This document shows, one piece after another, positions 43,457 to 54,307 of a DNA stretch of 64,000 nucleotides. Origin of the DNA: Cercophora sp. LCS_1 (lineage: Eukaryota > Ascomycota > Sordariomycetes > Sordariales > Lasiosphaeriaceae); assembly GCA_036250225.1 (NCBI GenBank), contig JAPZLL010000067.1:1-64000 (forward strand), written 5' to 3'. Made by a program: the position numbers and the translations under genes. The notes under the pieces are model-generated. The model was not told the DNA's origin and searched no databases. It was given only the letters and a program-made list of their open reading frames with translations. The number at the start of each line of letters is the position of its first letter. The first letter of the stretch is position 1.

Positions 43457-43968
43457 GGTGAGGAGGGTCACGTGCGTGGGATACGAAAACGGAAATGTGG
43501 TGTGCCCAGATTCGCCGTCGAGATTCGTTGCACATCACGGATATTATCATGCACCCCGGTTGGCATCATGACATCATGCGGTGGCTTCACTTGAGCTCAC
43601 GCAACATCGCACATTTACGTCAGAACCTGGAGAATAACATGATGGTTACCCGTTGGACATCAAGGAGACATGCCCAGCGCCGCAGATGGCTTAGAATCGG
43701 GGTGTCTCAAAGTTGTTCTTGACCTTTTGTGCGACTCAATATCTTACCGACGGAAGCAAGACGACGTCACTCACGATGTCCTCCTCTCCTGACATCGAAG
43801 GCCTCACATCCGTCTATAAAACACCGATTCATCCCCATCCTATACCCATATCAATCTCAACCGCACCCCAAGAAAACAGCAAAAAGCCAGACTTGAGCCT
43901 GAACCTCGACGGTCTCCAGCATCAACTCAGCAATCCCTCGGGCTTGAATTTCAAACCCCTCACTTAAA
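43457..43968. other. Upstream region of the secreted Gly/Leu-rich protein gene
   Basis: It is a promoter and leader. The last 150 bases are CA- and TC-rich with a TATAAAA-like box near 43815. No gene is seen. Confidence 0.5.
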
Positions 43969-44739
43969 ATGAAGCTGTCAACAGCTCTCCTGACGGTCCT
44001 CGCCGTCTCCGTCTCGGCTAGCCCCATTCTGACCGAGCGCAACGCATCGCCGGCCGCCATCGACAATGCGGCAGGCAAGCTTGATGAGCTCTCAGCTAAA
44101 GTTGAAGAGCTCAGCAAATCTATTAGTACAAAGGCCGTCCCCTGTGAATCACCTTCACGAAACTAATGCGCGATAGATGAAACGATTGCCTCCATGCCCT
44201 CTGACTCCGATGAAGACAAGGACAAACTCGCCGAAACCGTCGCGCCCAAGATGGAAGAGCTCGAGTCGGCTCTCAAGGAAACCACAGAGCTTATCAACGC
44301 CGAAACCGAGACCAAGCGGTCCGTTCTCGACACACGCGCCAGTTGCTCATCGGATTGTCTCGTCGGCAAGGCCGGCGGCGTTGTGTCGATGATTACGGGT
44401 ACAATTTCGGGACTGACAGGGAAGGTTGGTATTGGTGAGTCTTGTCCCTTCATCAGACTGAATTCAAGTCTCGCTGATTTGTGACTTGTAGATCGTGTCA
44501 CCGTCCTGATCAAGCCTGTTCTTGGGGCTGTTGATGGGCTTGTTACTTGTCTTGACGGAATTGTCTCTGGCCTTGCAAAGACTGTCGGTGGGTTGCTGAC
44601 GTCTGTTCTTGGAGGGCTTGGCCTGGGCGATCTCTTGGGCGGGCTACTTGGGGGATTGCTCGGTGGACTTCTTGGGGGTGGCAGCGGTGGAGGCCTGATT
44701 GGCGGTCTCCTTGGACCGCTGGATAAGGCTGGCAATTAG
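43969..44739 (+). CDS. Secreted protein with coiled-coil and Gly/Leu-repeat tail
   Basis: A 220-aa protein from three exons: 43969-44125, 44177-44434 and 44492-44739, with introns of 51 and 57 bp, both phase 1. A signal peptide (MKLSTALLTVLAVSVSASP) is followed by a heptad-like helical stretch (LDELSAKVEELSKSI, then MEELESALKETTELI). A dibasic KR in ETKRSVLDTRASC is a possible Kex2 site. Then come CSSDC and a Gly/Leu/Val-rich hydrophobic tail with GLLGGLLGGLLGGLLGGG. Five of the residues after the KR are conserved-looking small or cysteine. I know no family. It could be a cell-wall, surface-active or effector-like protein. The gene appears intact. Confidence 0.7.
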
Positions 44740-45378
44740 ATCGGGGTTTGAAAGAGGACGGGTTTGTTCTGGAAGACGATAATGCTTAATCTCTAAATCT
44801 TAATAATAATCTTAATGTTCAGTTTACACAATGAGCTGAATCAAGCTAGCTTTCTGTGACATTGAGGTCAAGTATGCGAGAGGAGGTTTCCCGTTCCACA
44901 GTCCGAGACACCAAGGGATAGCTCGGATTCCGGGGCGGCATTTAACTGACGGTCAGCTGTCGGCTCCGAACGGACATAACGGCCCGGGGCGCAGGTTGCA
45001 TCCGGACAAAATTTTGTCAGATATATCACAGTGGCAGGACGTGAAGATGTTCTGTGGATTGTCCGGATGGTAGACAAACAAGGGACTTGCACCAATCAAA
45101 TCTCTGTGCGATGATATCCTGGGCAGCAAATCGGCCTGGTCATGATTTCTCAAGCTGCCCAATTTGCTGCATACTGATTCCAAGACGTTCGAAAATAGCG
45201 GGTGGTATTGCCGCAGAGCTGCAGGGCAAAGAACTACACTGCGTTCAGGCGATGGTGGGGGGTTAGGACCGAAGGTCACTCAACGGCGTCTCAGAAATAA
45301 ACACGGGTTTCCAACATCTCAGTTTCACTACGCACGAATCCCTACATCACGTCGCATCGGCATTGCGGGACTGGCACC
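44740..45378. other. Intergenic, no gene seen
   Basis: It contains the 3' UTR of the secreted-protein gene and the promoter of the Zn2Cys6 gene. Nothing else was recognised. Confidence 0.45.
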
Positions 45379-47334
45379 ATGCAAACAGAGAAGAATGAAG
45401 ACTGCCGCGGACCACAGCGACGGCTCACGTGTGATCCATGCCGCCATCGCAAGATTCGTTGCGACCGTCAACACCCGGTGTGTGGACGTTGTGTCCGCCT
45501 CCGACACGACTGCACTTATTCGAGCTCGGCAAGAAACACATTGACCAAGCAGGATATGTCACGGCTGTTATTGCAGATGCACAGTCGACTAGGTAAGTCT
45601 TTCCCGATGTTACCGTCCATGAGATGGCTGACCAGATGATTGCGTCGATGGTGAATTGCAGCGCAGGCAGAAGCACAGCTAGCGCAGCAGAATCTGTATC
45701 CTCAAACAGCGCCCTTATCGAACCTGGACATGGCCTTCGACTGGCTCGGCCTGGATATGGCGCCCACCGTGTCCGAGCTGGGAGGAATTCCCGGGGGGTC
45801 ACTAGCTACGGAGATTAACCTATCGGACGCCTTTCTAGTCGATGGGCAGCTCGACTAGTATACACCGTTCTTTCTAATCGTCACAGGCACAACAGACTGA
45901 CTGACACGGTGCTTACGGGGTCAACATAAGCTCTGCAACGAGCGGCTCGCCCCCACTGAGCATGTCAGCCGCAGCAATCTTACACAACGACATGTCGTCA
46001 GGCACAAAAGACATCCAAGTGAACAAGGGTCTCACACCAGATTCTTCAACTCGTTGAACCCCATTGTCGGATGCATGGTGAACCCTGCTCGCTTCCGAGC
46101 CGATTTTATGGTATTCTTGCCTCCTGTCAAAATACAGGCACTCGCATACGTCGTGGCAGCCCTGGATGCCCTCACTTCAGGCGAGTATGGCGTCTCGGTC
46201 AAGGATAGGTGCTACAACCAGGCGCGGGAGCTGCTCGACCTGTGCGAGAGACAAGACAACGGCAGTATGTTGGCGAACATCAACACGCTGCAGACGTGTG
46301 TCCTGTTGGCGCTGTACGAGTTCAAGAGCCCCAACTTTCCTCGTCTGTGGATGATGCTGGGCCGGGCGATCCGGTTGTGCAAGATGATGGGCGTGGATAT
46401 GCTCGATGTGGCTCCTGAGCCTAGTCAGCCGCCCCAGCCGCCGTTCCTGCTACCACCCACCTCCGGCCCAGCCGAACTGGAGGAGCGGCGCCGGACCTTT
46501 TGGATTCTCTGCATCTTTGATGTCTCGGCCGCTGTCCGGTCGCCTTCGGCAGTTCCCGCCTTTGACGCGGGTCAGCTGCCGGTCCACCTCCCGGGCACCG
46601 GAAATATTGCTGAGGTCTACCGGGACAGCAAGATGCCCCTACTTCAACACCTTGACAGTTTACCAGCGGGATTTGCACTGCCTCCCTTGGCCGGCACCGT
46701 TGTCATCGGGTACCTGTACCGTCGCATCCTGGAGCACGTTCATCTTCCACAGCAGGACGACCAAAAGACATCGCCACCATACGCCTTCTGGGTCACACAC
46801 TACTATCTTGATCGCCTCCTTCTCGGCTGTCGGGTGCGTGCGTCGCAGGAACAGCCGTCAGCGCAGGGTCGTGTGTTGCATCTCACGATGCAATGTAACC
46901 TGGCGGCCATCGGGGTGCTACTACACGGCGCGGCCCTGGCCAAAGCCGAGTCTGAGTCCCATCTCCCCGCGGTCCTTCGCACTGAAGCCACCCTGCAGTG
47001 TGTTGCCGCCGCCGCCCGCGTCCACGAAGTTATTGTGCAGGCAAAGCAGCTCGGAGGCACTGAGAAGGACAGTCATCGTCTAAGTGGCGAGTTTTTTATC
47101 TGGCCCATCGCCTCGGCCATTGCTATCCTGCGCATGCGACAAGCCCGCGCCCTCGCTGAGGACCAGGAGGCGCCGAGTGCCTGTCCAGATTCCATTCAGG
47201 CACTGACTGAGGCATTGAGGGACTTGGTTACTCCTGATCTCATCCCTGACGGCGTGCTTGATGAACCTGATTCTGTAGCGGGTGACGGTGTTATAGAAGG
47301 GCTAGAGGGGGGCGGTGCAAATGTGGCAAAATGA
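45379..47334 (+). pseudogene. Zn2Cys6 transcription factor, apparently interrupted
   Basis: The N-terminal exon (45379-45592) encodes a canonical binuclear zinc cluster, CX2CX6CX6CX2CX6C (Cys18 to Cys45, with CDPCRHRKIRC). An intron at 45593-45661 leads to a second exon that runs into TAG at 45856. A fungal-transcription-factor middle region resumes near 46041 (NPIVGCMVNPARFRADF, then LCERQDNGSMLANINTLQTC and ERRRTFWILCIFDVSAAVRS) and is open to 47334. The 185-bp gap lacks a continuous frame. It has two acceptor-like sites (45886, with a CTAAT branch, and 46040) but no matching donors in phase. I infer either a nonsense mutation or an unresolved intron pair. The adjacent MFS gene suggests a regulator-transporter pair. 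Confidence 0.6.
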
Positions 47335-47969
47335 AGACGTTAGTGCAGCTTTTGAATGTTCGGGTATCAAGGTGTGGGTGGGGCTTGTGGAAAAAAGGCA
47401 CTTCAAAAAAAAAAGGACAAAACTAAGAGTCGAACACAAGCTGTCCACCTTTCAAAGTAGTAGTCTTCCAAGTGAGCTATCGGGGCCCAAGTGGACTCGG
47501 TCGCGGTGTGCTTGTTGTTGGATTGGTGCAGTTCGGTGGCCTATGTACCTCCGGGCCCTCTCCCCTCGATTACAACTCACTCCTCGGCCTATGTGCCATC
47601 GTCAGACACATTTCCTTCCTCAACAGCACAACCAGTTTCTCAATATCTAGCTTATATTTAAGGCTGAGACAATGATTTGCTCAAGCAGAGTCGATGCCTG
47701 GCTGCCTAGGTGGACAAGGGCCTGTCCATCAGCGTTCCGTTCTTCCTTTTTATTGAAAACGTGATTCGTGGCAACAGGTACCCGATGCACGGTACGTATA
47801 CTTACTACCATGTTGTCTGAAACCAACCAGTGCGATCCTCCCATGTTTTGTTCTTTACGATCCACACTCTATCTTGTTATTCATGGCCTAAGCCCTGATT
47901 CAAGTGTCGCATGTGTACGTGTCCCATACGAGAATAAGTAGTATCAGGAGACTACTATATCTGCCGTTT
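47335..47969. other. Intergenic between regulator and MFS pump
   Basis: It contains a tRNA-like sequence on the minus strand (47415-47487) and otherwise 3' flanks of the two convergent genes. Confidence 0.45.
47415..47487 (-). pseudogene. tRNA-like sequence, probably a pseudo-tRNA
   Basis: The A box TAGCTCACTTGG (11 of 12 to consensus) and the B box TGTTCGACTCT (9 of 11) are correctly spaced. The minus-strand 3' end runs into a T-rich Pol III terminator-like stretch. However, the 5' GGCCCCG does not pair with the 3' end and the T-stem is poor, so a functional tRNA is unlikely. The anticodon is not assigned. Confidence 0.35.
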
Positions 47970-49755
47970 TTAAGCCCAAAGCTTCTTCCGCTACAAGATA
48001 GGGGAAGTCAGTATGTGATCAGCTGGGCGAAAACGAACGGGAAGAGACTCACACTCATAAGTGCGGAGGCCGCAAACGCTACAGCCATCGCAGCAACACT
48101 CACAGCAAATGTCTTGCTGAGGGCGCGTGTGATAGCGTCGGTAACTTGATCTTGCAGTTCCGGGTCAAACCTTTGGAAAAGAGCATTGCTCGCCGTGCCG
48201 GCCGTCGGAGCCTGAATTTGGGCGGGCGGGGCGTCTGGAAGCAGCGGTGCGATGTACTGGGGCGCCAAATTCTGAAAGACGGAGCCGGCAGCACCAAGAA
48301 CAACAATCCCGCCCAGGGCCTGACCGAAGGACATGAACCCAACGGCGGCATTCGCGTCACTAGAAGACAGCATGACTTGCACCACCGAAAAGCCGGCGAG
48401 CACAGTGCATCCAATGCCGATGCCGATGAGGATGGTGAAGCCGTAGATGTGGGGAGCCGGCGTGAGGCTGTCGACCGTGTACATACCCGCAGACCCTGCC
48501 AGCGCCAGGGCGTTGCCAAACACGTACCATGGCATGTGGTAGCCCACTTTGGGCATCAGGGTGCCGCTGACGATGGAGAAGAAGCCCACCATGCACACGA
48601 CTGGCAGGAGGCGCACGCCCGCCTGCACGGGGGTGTCGCCCCGTGTGAACTGGAAGAGCAGCGGTGTAAAGTAGACGGTGATGAGAAGACACCAAAACGC
48701 TGAGAAGAGCTGATACTGCAGGTTGTCGAGCTCGAGGACCCGTGCGAGGTGCACGGGATACAGCTTGTTGGCCGACGGCACAAGTGGGTGGTAGTACGTC
48801 ACGAGGGCGAAGGCGGATAAAGCACACCGGTCATGGCCCACAGGGCGATCTCAGAGCCGCTGTTCCACGCGTACACGGCACCGCCAAACGAAATGGCCAT
48901 GCGGGAGCACATCGTAAAGCCGTAGTAGACAACGATGCCGACCCAGTCCTGCGCCCGAAGCTTCTCGGCAAACCGCTGCGTTGGTCTGGGGTCGAAGCTG
49001 GGGACACACCAGACAAAGGCGGGTGCCAGCACGCCGGCGACCGGAAGGTTGATGTAGAAGGCCCAGCGCCATGTCGCAGCGCTGTGGGCAAAGGCGCCGC
49101 CGATGATGGGGCCGACGACACTGCCCACGCTGTACATGATGGCGATGCCGGCCATGTATAGAGGCCGCTCATGCTCCGTCGTCAACACCGTGATATACGT
49201 CAGGCAGCCGCAGTATGTGGCCGCACTGCCAACACCAGTCAGGACACGGCCGATGATCATGGCGCCCATGTCGGGTGCAGCGCTGCAGATGGCGCTGCCC
49301 ACCTCGAACAGTATCACACTGGCCAGGAAGAGGGGCTTGATGCTGAAGTAGCCGCACGCCTGGCCGGCAGGAAGAGCCGTCATGGCACCCGCCTGGAAAC
49401 CAAGTCCAAGCCATGGCAGCTTGTCGATGCCTGAAAAGGCCTCGAGGATGGACGGTTGGATGTCGGCCACAATGGTGTTGTCCATCGAGAACAAGAGAAC
49501 CGGCACAATAAGTGATGTGTATGCAAGCGCCCACTGTTGTTGTGTCAGCACCATTTCTTTGGAAGATCAGGGAGGGAGGCATACCTTCATCCCTTTGACG
49601 GGCTTCACCGGGCCCTTGGGCGTAGAACCGTTGTCCAGCTCATGCGCCGAGCGTGAACTGTTCGTGTCGGGCTCCTCCATTTCGCGCTGAACCCTCTTTT
49701 CGGTCTCGTGAACCTCCCCGGTCGGTCGTTTGCTAGTGGTGCCTACTTCTGCCAT
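47970..49755 (-). pseudogene. MFS drug-efflux-type transporter with a frameshift
   Basis: This resembles a 14-TM (DHA2/DHA14-like) major-facilitator pump for toxins or drugs. Exon 1 is 49755-49585, a 51-bp intron follows, exon 2 is 49533-48053, then a 62-bp intron and a 7-codon last exon (47990-47970) ending RKKLWA. Landmarks are FSMDNTIVADIQPSILEAF, GRVLTGVGSAATYCG, the motif-C-like SVGSVVGPIIGGAF and GIGIGCTVLAGFSVV. Near 48812-48826 the frame changes: one reading ends at a stop after AMTGVLY, while the continuation SAFALVTYYHPL lies in another frame, as if one base were missing. The rest is well preserved, so decay is recent or the base is a sequence error. Confidence 0.7.
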
Positions 49756-50618
49756 GCTGCTTAAGAGATACGGGCGAGGGTGATAAGGTCTTTTTCCTGC
49801 GAGAAAGCTGGATAAAGAGGTCAAAAAGGAAAATAAAGGGCTGGAAAGAGATATGGTGTCAACAGAGAATCAAAGTGAGTTCGTTAATTTAAGTCCTTCA
49901 GTCGGTGCCGTCGGAATGCTAAGGGGCCGCCATGTCCGCACTTGCACGGCCTGTCATTGGTTCGGGCCGCACGCCCCAGTCCCGAGACGGGATGCGCCCG
50001 GCACAAGCCCGCCGTGCGGGTTGGTTGACGAGCTTGCTGAGGACATCCGGACGCCCAAAGACTTGTGCGGCGTCAGCGAGGAGCTCTACTGAAGGGATTC
50101 AAAGCCACCAGAACAACCCCCCCCCCCCCCCTTTTTTTTTTTTGGCTCTGGTTGTTTGCTTTCATAAGGTCTAGCAGGCAGGCTCACATCGCCATGGAAA
50201 GTTCCAGTCACTCCTATCCAAACCTCGACAGCTGGATTTCGGGAAGACAGCCCGACACTGTCCCGCAATGCGGGTGTCTTTCTGGCTGCGTTGTGACCGA
50301 ATATTAGTGCCACCATCGCATCACTGCGATCATCAGGGGTTTTTTTTTGGTGTTCGCTTTTCTTGATCGCCGTGAAACTGAGATCGCCGTGAAACTGAGA
50401 TTGATGCAACTGCGCCATGCTGCATGCTGGATCGAAACACCAATCAGAATCCTCGCTGCCTGAAATCCATCCACAGCACAGCTTGAGGCTGTGTCGCGCT
50501 CATGTGGCACCCTGTTACCGAGATCTCGGACTTTGCGCCACAACGAAGGATCATTTAAAACACCAGATTTCCCCTTGCCTGAATCCTGGTCCAAAACCTT
50601 TCTTCAACGTACATAGCA
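49756..50618. other. Divergent intergenic region
   Basis: It carries promoters for the MFS gene and the membrane protein. A C-run followed by a T-run lies at about 50117-50143, and a 17-bp unit is duplicated in tandem at 50365-50398. No gene is seen. Confidence 0.5.
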
Positions 50619-51785
50619 ATGATACCCTTAAACGCCACAGCAGAGGCGTTGCAAAACGCCCTCTACGCAAGGGCGTCGTCTTGCACGTTATCCCCGTCGG
50701 CCAGTGCCTTCAGCGCCATTCTTTCCGCATTCATCGGCTCCATCATCAACGGCCTGTCGTCAGGATGGCTCGTGGCGTTTATGACAGGCTGGATCGCTTG
50801 GCTGGCCATCTTTCGCGTCTTGCTCGGCGGGATATACATATTTTACCGAAGCGTCACAAACAGCTGGGGGCCAGGCCCTGGTAACAAAGACAGTCTCAAC
50901 ATTCCTCTCACGACAGCCTATGCCCCAATACAATCCTCGACCTATCTCACTGCCGATGAACACGCATACAGCTCCAACTCCAACTCCCACGGCGACCCGC
51001 CCCCGTATTCTTCAAGCACATACCCACCGCCTAAACCACCGCGCGCCAGCTTCAAAACCATGCTGTGGCCCCCGGCTTCGGTCGTTCGTGGCAACGACGC
51101 AACGCCTCAACAACCCGTGTGGGGGAAATCCAAGATCACCGCACCCCCAATCTCCCTAGACAGGTCAACGTCAGCCCTCGGCTGGTTCTCGTGGAGCTAC
51201 ACCGCCCTCTTTGCGCCGATAACCCAAACCCTCTTCATCATCGCCAACTCATCCCGCCACGACATTGGAGCAACAAAAATCGTCAAAGGTCTCACTGTCG
51301 CCGTCACCGCTTTGCCGTTGTGTATCGACTGCCGCGTCCGCTATTCGGATTCACTCAAATGGGGGAGACCGATCTTCAACATCATCACAGGCACGAGTTG
51401 CTTACTTCAGGGTGTGTTTTGCGGCGTGCTGCTCATTCAGGGAGCCGTCGACGTGGTCAACAACAGTTGGGGTGCCCCGGTCCCTATCTTTGCGATTTAC
51501 CCACTATTTGCGTTGATCTGGATGGTGGCGAGCTTTGCTGTTTTGCCGATGAGAGACGGCGGAAGGAGAAGGGCGGGCGAAAAACATTGGACTGGCTACT
51601 TTCTTGATCTGGGCGCGGGGGCGTTTGCCGGCGTTTTTCTGGCTGCGCCGGCTCTCGGGCTGTACATGAATGCTGAGTTTGACAGACGGGTTGGCGGGCA
51701 AGCTGGGGACGGCATGAGTGATTTGGGCGCGTATCTGGCGTGTGAGGGGCGATGGTGGATGCGGTGGGCTGCTGTTTCGCCATGA
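50619..51785 (+). CDS. Multi-spanning membrane protein of unknown function
   Basis: A 388-aa single-exon protein from ATG 50619. Two adjacent hydrophobic segments occupy residues about 31-77. A Pro/Ser/Tyr-rich, probably cytosolic loop follows (about 90-150, with PPPYSSSTYPPPKPP). Then come four or five more membrane segments, including SYTALFAPITQTLFIIANSS, FNIITGTSCLLQGVFCGVLL, FAIYPLFALIWMVASFAVL and DLGAGAFAGVFLAAPALGLY. No transporter or receptor motif is recognised. The PPPY string could bind a WW domain. It appears to be a fungus-specific integral membrane protein, intact. Confidence 0.65.
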   Translation: MIPLNATAEALQNALYARASSCTLSPSASAFSAILSAFIGSIINGLSSGWLVAFMTGWIAWLAIFRVLLGGIYIFYRSVTNSWGPGPGNKDSLNIPLTTAYAPIQSSTYLTADEHAYSSNSNSHGDPPPYSSSTYPPPKPPRASFKTMLWPPASVVRGNDATPQQPVWGKSKITAPPISLDRSTSALGWFSWSYTALFAPITQTLFIIANSSRHDIGATKIVKGLTVAVTALPLCIDCRVRYSDSLKWGRPIFNIITGTSCLLQGVFCGVLLIQGAVDVVNNSWGAPVPIFAIYPLFALIWMVASFAVLPMRDGGRRRAGEKHWTGYFLDLGAGAFAGVFLAAPALGLYMNAEFDRRVGGQAGDGMSDLGAYLACEGRWWMRWAAVSP

Positions 51786-52178
51786 GATGTTGCTATTCTG
51801 GGGGAGTTGAAGGCGGGAACGCATTGTTTCGAAAGGTTTCGATCATGGAAAGCATGGTTCTGCAGAATCGCATACATAGGTACTTAGGTAAGGTTAGGGA
51901 GTGAGATGGACGCCGCGGTAAATCTCGAATCTAGAACTGAGAGGCACAGGCCTTGTGTTTGGGTTATCTACTCACAGAAGCTCCACAAGCAATCATGTTT
52001 GTGAAGGAGCTGAAATGTCTGCAAATTTCTAGGGGGCTACCGAGAAGAGAAGATGAACTGGATACAAACTAGACTTCGTTGAAGTGAAAAGGAGGCGAAC
52101 ACTTGACTCTAACGTTTGAGTCAAAACCCTACCCGACGAGAACCAAAGGGCAAAAGGCCAAGTTGAAGCAGATGATTA
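51786..52178. other. Intergenic spacer next to a MITE
   Basis: No gene is seen. It ends at the TA dinucleotide (52177-52178) that flanks the MITE. Confidence 0.5.
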
Positions 52179-52525
52179 CAGTCAAGTCTGCACATAAGCA
52201 TCAGAGGCATAACGATAGTCTAGCTATACCGGTCAAAATGGCCGTTCCCGACCGAATTTGTATGGCACATAAGCATATCTTTCGCATTGGCATTATCGTT
52301 AAATTTTTGGCTTTGTCACCATACAAATCGTTGAAGTCAGTATAGTTATAGGAGGTTATGCCCCGGATTCTAGGCAGTAGGGCTTGTATTTACAGGGGCC
52401 TTACAGGGGGGTCGGGGGAGCAAACCGCAGGGTTAGAGTTATATGTGCATTCACCTTGAGCATAATCTGGGTTTAACGATCAAAATGGCCGTTCCCGAGC
52501 TGACGCTTATGTGCAGACTCGACTG
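52179..52525. mobile_element. Pogo/Tc1-mariner-like MITE, 347 bp
   Basis: The two ends are inverted repeats of 25 bp, each beginning CAGTC, with core AGTCTGCACATAAGC; only two positions differ between the ends. Both sides are flanked by TA (52177-52178 and 52526-52527), the target duplication of Tc1/mariner and pogo elements. Internally a GTCAAAATGGCCGTTCCCGA-type unit occurs twice in direct orientation (52232 and 52479). The TIR core GCACATAAGCAT recurs at 52265, and TTTAACGAT has an inverted partner (52296/52472). There is no transposase ORF, so it is non-autonomous. Confidence 0.82.
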
Positions 52526-52557
52526 TACCTAATAACTTTCCAAGGGAGGCCCTAGGG

Positions 52558-53367
52558 TCAACTGATATTGAACTTCAGCTCGGTCGAGTGTCCCGAGTAG
52601 ATCCAGTGCCCTTGTCCCTTCACCGAGTTGCAGGCGTTCCAGATCCACCACATGTCATCAGCAACGAGCGCACAGGAACCCCACCCGCCAGTGTTAGTCT
52701 TAGTCTCAATTATTAGCCAAGATTCATAGGTCATCAACCAAGTTGAAACGTACCCGGCTGCACAGGAACATGCCGCAGGCGTGTGAGCAACTCACGCGGG
52801 CGCAGCTCCACGGCCCCGCCCAGCAGTAGCCACCAAGGCTGTTGAGATAATACCACCCCTCTGAACATTGGTCCCACTGTAGAAATAGAGACGGGGTGTA
52901 GGTGCAAGTTTTCTGAGCCCAAACGTCAGCTTCGCATTATAAGACAAAGGGCCAAAAAGGCGAGCTCACGATGACACTCTGGCGCGTCTGCAGCGCCTTC
53001 TCCTGGCTCTCGCGGGTGATGTTTCGAGCCGCCATCTGCTCAACATAGTAGGGAATATCCCAGACGTCATACTTGGGATTGAGCTTAATGATTTGGTTGT
53101 AGATAGACTCGGCTGTCCCGAACAGGGTGACGTTGGGACCACCCAGGACAACGGGTCCCATCCAGCTGATGCCATCGACGATGGGGAGGTCGGGAAGATC
53201 GTCGTTCGATTCCTTGACTTTCGCGGCAGGGGCAACGTCAGATGGAGTGGCAGCCGCCTTGATCATTCACAACGCAGTTAGCGACCTAACCAAAAAGCGG
53301 AAAACAGGATTGACTGCACCAGAGCGCCCACGAATGAAATCGCAGCGGTGAAAAAAGAAAACTTCAT
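52558..53367 (-). CDS. Secreted cysteine-rich protein, 211 aa
   Basis: A four-exon gene: 53367-53320, 53257-52970, 52912-52754 and 52698-52558, with introns of 62, 57, 55 and 55 bp, all phase 0. Exon 1 encodes a signal peptide (MKFSFFTAAISFVGAL). An acidic and hydrophobic middle follows (LPDLPIVDGISWMGPVVLGG). The C-terminal half is Trp/Cys-rich: TCTYTPSLF, EGWYYLNSLGGYCWAGPWSC, SCSHACGMFLCSR and DDMWWIWNACNSVKGQGHW. There are about ten cysteines in all. I know no family; it is effector-like by size and composition. The third acceptor was chosen because it keeps phase and precedes TNTGGWGSCALV. The MITE sits only 32 bp beyond its stop. Confidence 0.65.
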
Positions 53368-54307
53368 GGTGACAGTGTCCCGAAGTCGCAGGCTGGCGGG
53401 TCTTGCGGCGGTGAGATAGTACAAACGGGCAATTGCTCAGTGAGCCATTGCATCTTTTCATCTTGCTTCTTGTGGACTTTGAAGGTATGTGAAGTCATTC
53501 AAACCCGTAGGAGTTGGATACCGAATCCGGTATCCATTTGCGCCGCTACACGCTACTTTCTTGTGTGAGCTAACAACCAATGCCAAGACCATATTTGCAA
53601 GCGATGAAACAGTAAACACTTGCTTCCTTTGGCCAGCCATGCCATTCCTAGAAACTCCAGGGGCAAAGACATCACCTGGTATCTCGCAGCCACCACTAAA
53701 AATCTCGTGGGCATGGGCAGCGCATGTTGATTCCTAATCCAGCCAGCTTGTTTGTCGTTTATCAAAGCCCCGGAGTTCGCTTGATAACGCGGAATCCCGC
53801 AATATCTCCCTGGTCTACAGACCTAAATGCTATTGTGGCAGAATGTACCGATACGAATCACGTCACATGTTATCAACAACTGTTGCCAACGCATGGGGAA
53901 GCAAGCCAAGGCGCCATTCCAGGCTGTTCGTTGAGGCGGGAATCTACCTTATGTAAAAGCAAATTCACAGAGTCCATGGCAAGATATCTTGAATCGACGT
54001 CGCCAAATGCATTTCAGCCTCGCCGTAGGATTTTAGATCAAGGCGGTCGCCAGCCAGTCGACAGCGTCAATGGTTCGGACGTAGGCTATAGCTCGGTACC
54101 GCATTAGACCTAGAACGGCTGACAAGGCAGCACCCAAATGCTCTCACCAATGAAGAAGCTTGGCCCGTGAAACCCCTGTCATCAACCCCGCATCGCACTC
54201 CAACCGGGCTGTTGTTCCATCCGAAGACCGAGCAAAAACATCCATCAGTCCCAACACCCCAGCTCAGCAGTCCACAACAAATCACTAGCGCCAACAAGTC
54301 AACAACC
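53368..54307. other. Divergent intergenic region
   Basis: It contains promoters for the secreted protein and the methyltransferase. No gene is seen. Confidence 0.5.
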
